A DNA stretch of 64,000 bases from positions 43,202-107,201 of the forward strand of contig VGSF01000005.1 of assembly GCA_016875165.1 (NCBI GenBank), read 5' to 3'. The notes below the pieces were generated by a model that was not told the origin of the DNA, made no database searches, and saw nothing but the letters and a program-made list of their open reading frames with translations. Made by a program: the position numbers and the translations under genes. This document shows positions 17,047-25,935 of the stretch, in pieces; within the stretch, counting starts at the first letter, position 1, and every line of letters begins with the position of its first letter. The stretch is from Deltaproteobacteria bacterium (GTDB taxonomy: Bacteria > Desulfobacterota > SM23-61).

Positions 17047-18402
17047 TTACAGCTCTTGGAGTTTTCGGTAAAGTGTTTTTCGATCAAGGCTTAAGATTTC
17101 CGCGGCTCTCGTTTTATTTCCTCCGACTTCAATGAGGACCCTCCGGATATATTCTTTTTCTAATTGATCCATTGTATATTTTTCTCCTAAAGCTTTCTCA
17201 ATAAGGTTACCATCAGCCCCTTGGATCATAAGGGTTGGCAAATCCTCTGGAAGAATTATTTCCTGCTGGCTCAGAGTGATCGCCCTCTCCATGACATTTT
17301 CCAATTCCCGTACATTGCCCGGCCACGAATAATTCAATATAATTTTAAGGGCCTCTTCAGAAACGCCTGAAATTTTCTTTTTCAGGTCATTATTAATTTT
17401 TTTGATGAAATGCTGGATGAGAAGAGGAATATCCTCTCTTCTTTGACGGAGAGGTGGCAATTCAATATCGATCACCTTCAATCGATAAAAGAGATCCTCC
17501 CGAAATCGTCCCTCCTGGATCAGAAATTTGATATCCCGGTTCGAGGCAGAAATGATACGCACATCAATGGAATAAGAACTCGTGCCTCCCAGAGGTCGAA
17601 CTTCTTTGTCTTCGATTACTCGGAGCAACTTTGCTTGCAAGGTATAAGGCATCTCTGTGATTTCGTCCAAAAAGAGCGTCCCCTCATGGGCTTTAGAAAT
17701 CAGCCCTTTCTTATCTGCCTTGGCATCGGTAAAAGCGCCCTTCTTATAGCCGAACAATTCACTTTCAATAAGCGTTTCCGGGATGGCCGCACAATTAACG
17801 GCGATGAAGGGACCTTCTTTCCTGCAGCCATTGTAATGTATGGCCTTGGCGACCAATTCTTTTCCTGTGCCGCTTTCCCCGGTGAGCAGGACATTGCTGG
17901 ATGTGTTACTGATCCTTTCAATAAGTCCATAAATGCTTTGCATGGGGTAACTTTTTCCGACGAGGTTATGGAATTGGTATCGAGACTCTATCTCCTTCTT
18001 TAACCGCATCACTTCTTTTTTTAACAGGCGATTTTCCAGGGATTTCTTCACAGTTAGGACAAGTTCATCCATTTGAAAGGGTTTGGTGATATAGTCGTAA
18101 GCACCCAACTTCATCGCCTGGATGGCTGATTCAATGGTTCCAAAGGCTGTAATGATGACCACCGGCGTAAGGGGTGCTATTTTCTTAACTTCCTCAAGAA
18201 GGTCCAGACCCTTCAACCCTTCCATTTTTAAATCGGTGATGATAACATCAAATTCTTCTTTTTTAATGATCTTTGCAGCTTCTAAACTACTGCCAATGGT
18301 GAGGACAGAGAATCCTTCGCCCGTCAGAAAATCGGAGAGCAATTTACACATCTCCAGATCATCATCGACGGCTAAAACTCTATAACCTTTATCTTCCACC
18401 AT
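17047..18402 (-). CDS. NtrC-family sigma-54-dependent response regulator
   Basis: A 451-residue regulator: a receiver domain (about 1-125, Asp in VIITDLKMEG, Lys in YITKPFQ), an AAA+ domain (about 145-380, Walker A GESGTGKE, Walker B GTLFLDEI), and a C-terminal Fis-type HTH (NKTRAAEILSLDRKTLYRKL). The sigma-54 contact loop reads KKGAFTDAKADKKG, i.e. GAFTDA rather than the usual GAFTGA. Its ATG overlaps the TAA of the upstream kinase by one base (TAATG), so the two form one translation-coupled two-component system. Targets are unknown; no -24/-12 promoter was identified nearby. Confidence 0.92.
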   Translation of the reverse strand: MVEDKGYRVLAVDDDLEMCKLLSDFLTGEGFSVLTIGSSLEAAKIIKKEEFDVIITDLKMEGLKGLDLLEEVKKIAPLTPVVIITAFGTIESAIQAMKLGAYDYITKPFQMDELVLTVKKSLENRLLKKEVMRLKKEIESRYQFHNLVGKSYPMQSIYGLIERISNTSSNVLLTGESGTGKELVAKAIHYNGCRKEGPFIAVNCAAIPETLIESELFGYKKGAFTDAKADKKGLISKAHEGTLFLDEITEMPYTLQAKLLRVIEDKEVRPLGGTSSYSIDVRIISASNRDIKFLIQEGRFREDLFYRLKVIDIELPPLRQRREDIPLLIQHFIKKINNDLKKKISGVSEEALKIILNYSWPGNVRELENVMERAITLSQQEIILPEDLPTLMIQGADGNLIEKALGEKYTMDQLEKEYIRRVLIEVGGNKTRAAEILSLDRKTLYRKLQEL

Positions 18403-19886
18403 TATCCGACCCTTTGAGAAGCGGGAAGATAAATTTTAAACACAGACCCTTTCCCGATCTCGCTCTCCACTTCGATCCATCCTTCATGATCTTGGACAAT
18501 GCCTTGACTTAAAGTTAAGCCGAGTCCAGTCCCTTTTTCCTTTTCTTTCGTCGTAAAAAATGGCTGGAAAATGTTTTCCATTACTTCCTTCTCGATCCCC
18601 ACTCCCGTATCTTCAACAAAAACCTCCACATATTGTCGCTGGGCAGCCTCCAGACCCGCCTTTGAAATCCACTTCGGCGAAGCTGAAAGACGAAGCGTCC
18701 CCCCTTGGGGCATGGACTGAACCGCATTGAGGAGGATATTCAAGAAGACTTGTTGAAGCTGATCTGAATCTCCAGTCACGAGGGGAAGGTTTTCTTTTAT
18801 ATCCTTGGCCACTTTCACCTTTTGCTTTTGAATCTGGTGGTCGATAAAATCAAGGGTGGTTTCTAAAAGGAGGCTTATCTCCAGAGGCCTCCGCTCGGGT
18901 TTCTTTTTTCTGACGAACCCGAGAAGTTGTTGAATGATCTTTGTAATCCTACCGGTTTGCAGGAGGATGACATCCAAATTTTTTTGAGTCTCCTCTTTGT
19001 TCTCGAGCCTTCGCTTCATCAAATCTGCTCGCCCACTGATGATATTTAAAGGAGTTCCGAACTCATGCGCCAGTTCTGAAGCCAATTGACCGATGGTGGC
19101 CAATTTCTCAGACTGCCGCAGATTCCGTTCCAGCTCCAATTTAATTTCCATTTCCTGGATCATTTTTTCCTGAGCGTTTCTTAAATCCACGGCCATCTGA
19201 TTGAATGCCTGGGCCAATTCAGAGATTTCGTCTCCTTTTTTCATATCAATCCGGGTATTCAATTGGCCTTTAGCCATTTGCTTAATCCCATCCATGAGCT
19301 GAAATATAGGAAGGGTAATCCATTTTCTTGTGATAAAAAAAATCAATACCACAGTCCCGCCAATGAGCACTAAGATGGTAATAAAAATGGTCCATTTTGC
19401 TTGTCTAATTTCCTCTTCAACAAAAGTCGTTTTCTGAAGGATGGCGACCCCGCCGATATTCTTTCCCCTTTTGTCTTTGAGGGGAAAAGCATAAGAAAAA
19501 ATGGAAGTTTTTTTGTAGCCCCCAAATTCTTCTTGAGGATTATCCTCTTTGATGGACCTATTGATCAACTCCAAGAAGGGCTCGATTCTCATCTCTAATG
19601 ATTGGGACCACACGAGGAAATCTTTATGGGGATGGTAGACGATAACCCCCAATGTCTTTTCATATTTTTCAATGGAATTGATGAGATATTGAACATACTC
19701 CCTCTCTCTCAGGGGCGAGATCTTTTCGAGGGATATCTTCAGTGTCTGGCTAATCCCCATCACCTCTACCTTCATCTTCCGAATAAGGATCTCCCTTCGA
19801 GATATGACATGGAAAAACCCATACCCTGATAGGACGAAAATAATGATCAAGGATAGACCAAGAGTCAGCTTGGTGCCGAGTCTCAA
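18402..19886 (-). CDS. membrane sensor histidine kinase (HAMP-HisKA-HATPase)
   Basis: A 494-residue kinase. TM1 is at residues 8-27, followed by a periplasmic sensor region of about 140 residues and TM2 at about 166-186 (IFITILVLIGGTVVLIFFIT). A HAMP domain (about 187-240), a coiled coil, and a HisKA domain with the phospho-His in LAHEFGTPLNIISGR come next. The HATPase has DTGVGI and GTGLGLTLS. The H-box HEFGTPL deviates from the common HEIRNPL but is known in the HisKA family. It is paired with the NtrC-type regulator downstream. The ligand is unknown; the periplasmic part looks like a double-Cache/4-helix region without clear motifs. Confidence 0.9.
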   Translation of the reverse strand: MRLGTKLTLGLSLIIIFVLSGYGFFHVISRREILIRKMKVEVMGISQTLKISLEKISPLREREYVQYLINSIEKYEKTLGVIVYHPHKDFLVWSQSLEMRIEPFLELINRSIKEDNPQEEFGGYKKTSIFSYAFPLKDKRGKNIGGVAILQKTTFVEEEIRQAKWTIFITILVLIGGTVVLIFFITRKWITLPIFQLMDGIKQMAKGQLNTRIDMKKGDEISELAQAFNQMAVDLRNAQEKMIQEMEIKLELERNLRQSEKLATIGQLASELAHEFGTPLNIISGRADLMKRRLENKEETQKNLDVILLQTGRITKIIQQLLGFVRKKKPERRPLEISLLLETTLDFIDHQIQKQKVKVAKDIKENLPLVTGDSDQLQQVFLNILLNAVQSMPQGGTLRLSASPKWISKAGLEAAQRQYVEVFVEDTGVGIEKEVMENIFQPFFTTKEKEKGTGLGLTLSQGIVQDHEGWIEVESEIGKGSVFKIYLPASQRVG

Positions 19887-20145
19887 ACCCCCGCCTCCTT
19901 TGACTCATTTTTTGAATGTAATTTACCCTTTTAGATTTGAAAAGTCAAAATTAATTCCCTTGTAATGTCTCGGAATGTAGCAGAATGCAACGGCCTAGGC
20001 TATCTTTCCCCAAACCGTTGTGATAAAATCCTACCCAAAGTTTGCCTTATTTCTTGTAATTATAACATTTTTTCTCTGTAGTAAGTTTGGCTCTCTCTTT
20101 GCAAAGAGCCTTATCGAATTGAAAATTTTCACCATTCAATAAGGA

Positions 20146-20337
20146 TGGCTTCGTAAAAAGTCGTCACTCCGGCTTGCCTGTGCCTGGCAGACAGGTGAAA
20201 ACCGGAGTCCAGAAAACTAATAACTATTTGAATCCCGCTCCGAGCGGGACTGGATTCCGGCTGAAGTTTACCCCGTACTTGATACGGGGCCGGAATGACA
20301 GAAAAACGTATTTTCAGACTTTTTACGAGATCATCAT
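20146..20337. repeat. TCGTAAAAAGTC-ended inverted-repeat element, copy 2
   Basis: It is bounded by GATGGCTTCGTAAAAAGTC and GACTTTTTACGAGATCATC. Its interior matches the reverse complement of window positions 1-110 (CGGAGTCCAG...GGATTCCGGCTG). It lies directly before the malQ ribosome site, in the 470-bp gap between the divergent kinase and glucan operons, so it may carry or displace promoter sequences. The rest of 19887-20355 shows no recognisable feature. Confidence 0.75.
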
Positions 20338-20355
20338 CTATAATAAGGAGAAAAT

Positions 20356-21852
20356 ATGAAAGGACGAGGAAGTGGTATCCTTCTCCACCTGACTTCTTTG
20401 CCTTCCCCGTTTGGCATTGGGGACATGGGGCTTTGGGCTTATCGTTTCGTTGATTTTCTCGCCGAAACCAAACAGAGTTTTTGGCAAATCCTCCCCTTCA
20501 ACCCAACCGACCCCATTCATAACCATTCTCCCTATCACAGTACCTCCGCTTTTGCCGGAAATCCGTTGCTTATCAGCCCTAATCTTTTGCTCCTGGATGA
20601 TTTGCTTTCCCAATCCGATCTAAAAGCTGTACCGGAATTCCCGGTGGAAAAAGTTGATTATCAGCAGGCGCTTGATTACAAGGCGGGGCTTTGGTCCCGC
20701 GCCTTCGGACGTTTCGCAAGCAAAGGAAAGAATGATGAATATGATAGATTTTGTTTAGAACATTCTCCCTGGCTTGATGACTTCGCTCTCTTTACGGCTC
20801 TCAAAGCTCACTTCGGCGGACAAGTTTGGAGTGAATGGCCCCAAGGGCTGCGGGATAGAGATCCCGAAACCTTGCAAGCTGCTCGAAGAGATCTTACTGA
20901 CTTGGTGAAAATGACCAAGTTCCTGCAATATATTTTCATCAAACAGTGGACCCCGCTTAAAGATTATTGCCATCAGAAAGGCGTTCAAATCATCGGAGAT
21001 ATTCCCATCTATGTGGATTACGACAGTTCAGACCTATGGGTACACCCCGAATTGTTCAAGCTGGATGAAAGAAAGAAGCCTTATGTGGTCGCCGGTGTCC
21101 CCCCTGATTACTTCAGCGAAACCGGGCAGCTCTGGGGCAATCCGGTTTACCGGTGGGAAGTACTGAAGGAAAAAGGATATGAATGGTGGGTACAGCGAAT
21201 CGCCCACAACTTGAAACTTTTCGATATCGTGAGAATTGACCACTTTCGTGGATTGGTAGCCTATTGGGAAGTTACGGCGACAGAGAAAACCGCCATCAAT
21301 GGTAAGTGGGTCGAGGCACCGGCCATGGACTTTTTCAATCAATTAGCGAAAAAAACCCCCCATTTACCCATCATTGCCGAAGATCTTGGAACCATCACTC
21401 CGGATGTCCGGGAAGTCATGAATCATTTCGAGCTTACGGGTATGAAGGTCTTGCTTTTTGCTTTTGGCGACGACCTTTCTACGAATCCTTATATCCCTCA
21501 TAATCTCCCGAGAAATTGTGTGGCCTATACCGGGACTCACGACAATAACACCGTCAAAGGATGGTTCGAAAGGGAAGCCTCCCCAGGGGAAAAGAAAAAC
21601 CTCTTCCGTTATTTAGGGCGCGAAGTCCCGATTGAGGAGCTTCCGCAGGAACTCATCCGGATTCTCATGATGTCGGTGGCCAATACAGTGATCTTTCCCC
21701 TGCAAGATATTTTAGGACTGGGAGAAGAAGCGCGGATGAATTGTCCCTCCACCCGGGAGGGCAACTGGGAATACCGTCTTTTGCCGGATTGGCCGAAACC
21801 TGATGTGGTCGAAAAGCTCCGAGAGATGACCGAGATTTATGGAAGGGCCTAA
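20356..21852 (+). CDS. malQ: 4-alpha-glucanotransferase (amylomaltase, GH77)
   Basis: A 498-residue GH77 enzyme that disproportionates malto-oligosaccharides. It begins MKGRGSGILLHLTSLPSPFG and has the NSPYHSTSAFAGNPLLIS substrate motif, the nucleophile Asp295 in RIDHFRGL, the acid/base Glu342 in IIAEDLG, and the third Asp in YTGTHDNNT. Its length is normal for short bacterial amylomaltases. A TAAGGAG ribosome site precedes the ATG. It is the first gene of the malQ-glgE-glgB-treZ-GH57-treY operon, where it would remodel short glucans released from the polymer. Confidence 0.95.
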   Translation: MKGRGSGILLHLTSLPSPFGIGDMGLWAYRFVDFLAETKQSFWQILPFNPTDPIHNHSPYHSTSAFAGNPLLISPNLLLLDDLLSQSDLKAVPEFPVEKVDYQQALDYKAGLWSRAFGRFASKGKNDEYDRFCLEHSPWLDDFALFTALKAHFGGQVWSEWPQGLRDRDPETLQAARRDLTDLVKMTKFLQYIFIKQWTPLKDYCHQKGVQIIGDIPIYVDYDSSDLWVHPELFKLDERKKPYVVAGVPPDYFSETGQLWGNPVYRWEVLKEKGYEWWVQRIAHNLKLFDIVRIDHFRGLVAYWEVTATEKTAINGKWVEAPAMDFFNQLAKKTPHLPIIAEDLGTITPDVREVMNHFELTGMKVLLFAFGDDLSTNPYIPHNLPRNCVAYTGTHDNNTVKGWFEREASPGEKKNLFRYLGREVPIEELPQELIRILMMSVANTVIFPLQDILGLGEEARMNCPSTREGNWEYRLLPDWPKPDVVEKLREMTEIYGRA

Positions 21853-21926
21853 AAGGATCAAACCCACTGCTGAGTTCGTTGCTATCCCCGGAATCCAAAA
21901 AATCGGGTAGAAGGGGTTGGAAGAAA

Positions 21927-23945
21927 ATGAAAAAAAGCGAAAGGAATATTGTCATCCCGGTTAAGGACGGCAGGAGACGGGTCGTTATTACAGGGGTGCA
22001 ACCCGAAATCGATTGTGGGTGCTTTGCCATCAAACGGACGGTCGGTGAAAAAGTTATCGTCGAGGCCGATATTTTCACCGATGGCCATGATGCTCTCTCC
22101 TGTATTTTACTTTACCGCCGGGAGGAAGAAGCGCAATGGACTGAGGTCCCCATGAAATTCCTGGCCAACGATCGCTGGCAAGGGTCCTTCGTTGTCACCG
22201 CCATGGGGCGCTACTATTATACGTTACGGGCTTGGATCGATCGCTTCCAATCCTGGCGCCGAGACTTGACCAAGAAAGTTGGGGCCGGTCAGGAGGTGAA
22301 GGTTGATCTTACGGTTGGCGCCGAGATCGTCGAGAATGCTGGCGAAAAGGCTTCGGGCGAAGATGCATCAAGGCTCAAAGAATGGGCCCAAGCCTTACGG
22401 TCTCCCCAGGAGCTTTCCAAAAGCATTCGCCTCGTTTTGGACGAAGAGACCGCGGCCATGATTGCCAGGTATCCGGAGAGCCAATCGGCCACCACCTATG
22501 AGAAGGAGCTGGTGGTGGTGGTGGAGCGAACCAGGGCCCGCTTCAGCAGCTGGTATGAAATATTCCCCCGGTCTTGTGCGCCCATGCCGGGACAGCATGG
22601 CACTTTCAGGGACTGTGAAACCCGCCTTCCTTATGTCTCAGCTATGGGCTTCGATGTTTTATACTTGCCGCCCATCCATCCCATCGGCCGTATCCATCGC
22701 AAAGGAAAAAATAACATCCCGGCAGGAAAGGAAGATGAAGTGGGCAGCCCCTGGGCCATCGGGTCCGAAGAGGGTGGACACAAGGCCATTCACCCGCAAT
22801 TGGGTACATTAGAAGATTTCCGGCGGCTCCTAACCAAGGCGAAGGAACATGGCATCGAAATCGCCATGGATATCGCCTTTCAATGCGCCCCTGACCATCC
22901 TTATACAAAGGAACACCCCGAGTGGTTCCGCTGGCGACCGGATGGAACCGTGCAGTATGCGGAAAACCCACCCAAAAAATACGAAGACATCATTCCTTTT
23001 GATTTCCAAACAGCCCGCTGGCGGGAACTCTGGGAAGAACTCAGAAGTGTAATATTCTACTGGATTGATCAGGGCATCCGCATCTTCCGCGTGGACAACC
23101 CCCACACCAAACCATTTCAATTTTGGGAGTGGCTGATCCATGAGATCCAAAAAGACCATCCGGAGGTGATCTTCCTCTCTGAAGCCTTCACCCGACCGAA
23201 AGTCATGTACCACCTGGCCAAATCGGGTTTTACGCAATCTTATACATATTTTGCCTGGAGGAATACCAAATGGGAGATCACCCAGTATTTAATGGAGCTG
23301 AATCAAACAGAGGTGAAGGAGTATTTCCGGCCGAACCTGTGGCCGAATACCCCTGACATTCTCACGGAATATCTTCAGATGGGGGGAAGGCCGGCCTTCA
23401 TGACACGGTTAACTCTGGCCGCTACCCTGGGGGCAAGTTATGGGATCTACGGACCGGCTTTTGAACTCTGCGAGAACCATCCCCGAGAATTCGGTAGCGA
23501 AGAATACTTGGATTCCGAAAAATACGAGATCAAACATTGGGACATCCAAAGAACAGAGAGTTTGAAAGATTTTATCGCCCGGATCAACAGAATCCGGCGG
23601 GAAAATCCAGCCTTGCAGAGTGACTGGAACCTGAGCTTCCACCCCATAGACAACGATCAGCTCATTTGTTACAGCAAGCAGACTGAGGACCTTTCCGATT
23701 TAATCCTGGTGGTTGTAAATCTGGACCCTCATCACGTTCACGCAGGCTGGGTGGAACTCCCCCTCTCCGCCCTGGAATTAGACCCGCGACAACCTTATCA
23801 GATGCATGATCTTTTAAGCGGCGCCCGTTACCTTTGGACCGGGTCAAGGAATTATGTGGAGGTGGATCCACGCATTGCTCCGGCCCATATTTTCCGCCTG
23901 CGGCGCCGGATACGCACCGAACGGGATTTCGATTACTTCATGTAG
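21927..23945 (+). CDS. glgE: alpha-1,4-glucan:maltose-1-phosphate maltosyltransferase (GlgE, GH13_3)
   Basis: A 672-residue GlgE that extends alpha-1,4-glucan with maltosyl units from maltose-1-phosphate. After an N-terminal beta domain (about 1-105) and a helical insert, the GH13 barrel shows the GlgE-specific start YEIFPRSCAPMPGQHGTFRD, YLPPIHPIGRIHRKGKNN, the nucleophile Asp390 in FRVDNPHTKP and acid/base Glu419 in LSEAFTRPK. These numbers are close to those of characterised GlgE proteins. The ATG at 21927 was preferred over a TTG at 21879. With the GlgM-type synthase at 1425 and glgB downstream, it completes the GlgE route of glucan synthesis; no treS or mak gene is seen in the window. 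Confidence 0.93.
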   Translation: MKKSERNIVIPVKDGRRRVVITGVQPEIDCGCFAIKRTVGEKVIVEADIFTDGHDALSCILLYRREEEAQWTEVPMKFLANDRWQGSFVVTAMGRYYYTLRAWIDRFQSWRRDLTKKVGAGQEVKVDLTVGAEIVENAGEKASGEDASRLKEWAQALRSPQELSKSIRLVLDEETAAMIARYPESQSATTYEKELVVVVERTRARFSSWYEIFPRSCAPMPGQHGTFRDCETRLPYVSAMGFDVLYLPPIHPIGRIHRKGKNNIPAGKEDEVGSPWAIGSEEGGHKAIHPQLGTLEDFRRLLTKAKEHGIEIAMDIAFQCAPDHPYTKEHPEWFRWRPDGTVQYAENPPKKYEDIIPFDFQTARWRELWEELRSVIFYWIDQGIRIFRVDNPHTKPFQFWEWLIHEIQKDHPEVIFLSEAFTRPKVMYHLAKSGFTQSYTYFAWRNTKWEITQYLMELNQTEVKEYFRPNLWPNTPDILTEYLQMGGRPAFMTRLTLAATLGASYGIYGPAFELCENHPREFGSEEYLDSEKYEIKHWDIQRTESLKDFIARINRIRRENPALQSDWNLSFHPIDNDQLICYSKQTEDLSDLILVVVNLDPHHVHAGWVELPLSALELDPRQPYQMHDLLSGARYLWTGSRNYVEVDPRIAPAHIFRLRRRIRTERDFDYFM

Positions 23946-23997
23946 AGGAACTGGGGGTAAGAACGGGAAAGAAGGAATTTTTAGGGAGGAATGCTCA

Positions 23998-25935
23998 ATG
24001 ATCCAGAAAGAGAGAGAACCAGGGCACGATCACATTACTTTCTTAACAGATGACGACCTCTTCCTCTTTAATCAGGGAAGCCATTTCCGCCTGTACGAGA
24101 AGCTGGGAGCGCACCCCCTGAATAAAGAGGGCCTTAGGGGGACTTATTTTGCCGTATGGGCCCCTGATGCCGCGCAGATTTTCGTCATGGGAGACTTCAA
24201 CGGATGGGACAAGTCGAGTCATCCTCTAAGGCCAAAGGGGCAATCGGGAATCTGGGAAGGGTTTATCCCGGGGGTGGAAAAGGGCATCTCCTACAAGTAT
24301 CATATCCACTCCCGGTATAAAGGGTACCGGGTGGACAAAGCGGACCCCTTTTCCTTTTATAATGAAGTGCCACCTAAGACCGCTTCCGTGGTGTGGGATC
24401 TGGATTATGCCTGGGACGACAAAGAATGGAGGATGAAGAAATCCGGCCATAATGCTCCCACCGCCCCCATGGCCGTGGATGAAATACATTTGGGTTCCTG
24501 GATGAGAGCTCCAGAAGAAAATTTTCATCCGTTAACCTACCGGGAGATTGCTCCCAAGCTCGCCGAGTATGTCAAAAGCATGGGCTTTACTCATGTGGAG
24601 TTTCTGCCGCTCATGGAGCACCCTTTCTATGGCTCTTGGGGTTACCAGAGCACAGGTTATTTTGCCCCCACCAGCCGCTACGGTACCCCTCAGGATTTTA
24701 TGTATTTAATCGACCGCTTGCATCAGGAGGGCGTTGGCCTAATCCTGGATTGGGTCCCTTCGCATTTTCCCAATGATGAACATGGGCTGGCGTTTTTCGA
24801 CGGAACCCACCTCTTCGAGCATGCCGATCCTCAAAAAGGAATTCACCGGGATTGGGATACCTTCATCTTCAATTACGGGCGTAACGAAATACGCAGTTTT
24901 CTCATAAGCAGCGCCCTCTTCTGGTTGCAGGTCTTCCACGCCGACGGTCTGCGGGTGGATGCCGTGGCCTCCATGCTTTACTTAGATTATTCCCGCAAGG
25001 AAGGAGAATGGATTCCTAATCAGTTCGGGGGCCGGGAGAACTTAGAAGCGATCTCCTTTCTGCGCCGCCTCAATGAGGAGGTCTACAGGAACTGCCCGGA
25101 CGTTCAGACCATCGCCGAAGAGTCAACTTCCTGGCCCATGGTCTCCCGCCCTACCTACGTTGGGGGGCTGGGATTCGGAGCAAAATGGGATATGGGCTGG
25201 ATGCACGACACTTTGAAGTATATGTCCAGGGATCCCATCCACAGGAAATACCATCATCATTTACTTACCTTTCGGCTGTTGTATGCCTTCCATGAAAATT
25301 TTATGCTCGCGCTTTCACACGATGAAGTCGTTCATGGGAAGGGGTCCCTTCTGGGAAAGATGCCCGGTGATGATTGGCAAAAATTTGCCAACCTGCGGCT
25401 GCTTTACGGCTATATGTATGCCCAACCAGCAAAGAAGTTGATCTTCATGGGCGGAGAAATCGGGCAATGGCGGGAATGGAACCACGAAGCGAGCCTGGAC
25501 TGGCACCTGCTTCAGTACGGACCTCACGCCGGTCTGCAGAGGTGGGTGCAGGATCTGAATCGGCTCTACCGAGGGGAAACCGCTCTCCACGAGATGGACT
25601 TTAAACCCGCCAGCTTCGAATGGGTTGATTGCAATGACCACGAGGGTAGTTCCATCAGCCTGATTCGCAAGGGACGCTCGGCAGATGATTTACTCCTGAT
25701 TGTCTGCAACTTTACCCCCGTGCCGCGCTTCAACTACCGGGTGGGTGCGCCTCGGAGAGGGTTTTGGAAAGAAGTCCTCAACAGCGACGCCAGGGAATAC
25801 GGCGGTAGCGGCCAGGGAAACATGGGCGGTGTGGAGGCGGCTCCGGTTTCCCTCCACGGTCGGCCCTACATGCTCAACCTAACCCTGCCGCCGTTGGCCG
25901 CTGTCTTTTTCAAGAGTGAGGGGAGTGCATTGTGA
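23998..25935 (+). CDS. glgB: 1,4-alpha-glucan branching enzyme
   Basis: A 645-residue GH13 branching enzyme: a CBM48 N-terminal domain (about 40-130, FAVWAPDAAQIFVMGDFNGW), a barrel with GYQSTGYFAPTSRYGTP, the nucleophile Asp321 in GLRVDAVASMLY, acid/base Glu374 in IAEEST, and a C-terminal all-beta domain. The ATG at 23998 lies 53 bp after glgE and follows GGGAGGA; the same frame is open further upstream into glgE, but no better start is visible. Its stop overlaps the GTG start of treZ. It introduces alpha-1,6 branches into the polymer made by GlgE. Confidence 0.95.
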   Translation: MIQKEREPGHDHITFLTDDDLFLFNQGSHFRLYEKLGAHPLNKEGLRGTYFAVWAPDAAQIFVMGDFNGWDKSSHPLRPKGQSGIWEGFIPGVEKGISYKYHIHSRYKGYRVDKADPFSFYNEVPPKTASVVWDLDYAWDDKEWRMKKSGHNAPTAPMAVDEIHLGSWMRAPEENFHPLTYREIAPKLAEYVKSMGFTHVEFLPLMEHPFYGSWGYQSTGYFAPTSRYGTPQDFMYLIDRLHQEGVGLILDWVPSHFPNDEHGLAFFDGTHLFEHADPQKGIHRDWDTFIFNYGRNEIRSFLISSALFWLQVFHADGLRVDAVASMLYLDYSRKEGEWIPNQFGGRENLEAISFLRRLNEEVYRNCPDVQTIAEESTSWPMVSRPTYVGGLGFGAKWDMGWMHDTLKYMSRDPIHRKYHHHLLTFRLLYAFHENFMLALSHDEVVHGKGSLLGKMPGDDWQKFANLRLLYGYMYAQPAKKLIFMGGEIGQWREWNHEASLDWHLLQYGPHAGLQRWVQDLNRLYRGETALHEMDFKPASFEWVDCNDHEGSSISLIRKGRSADDLLLIVCNFTPVPRFNYRVGAPRRGFWKEVLNSDAREYGGSGQGNMGGVEAAPVSLHGRPYMLNLTLPPLAAVFFKSEGSAL

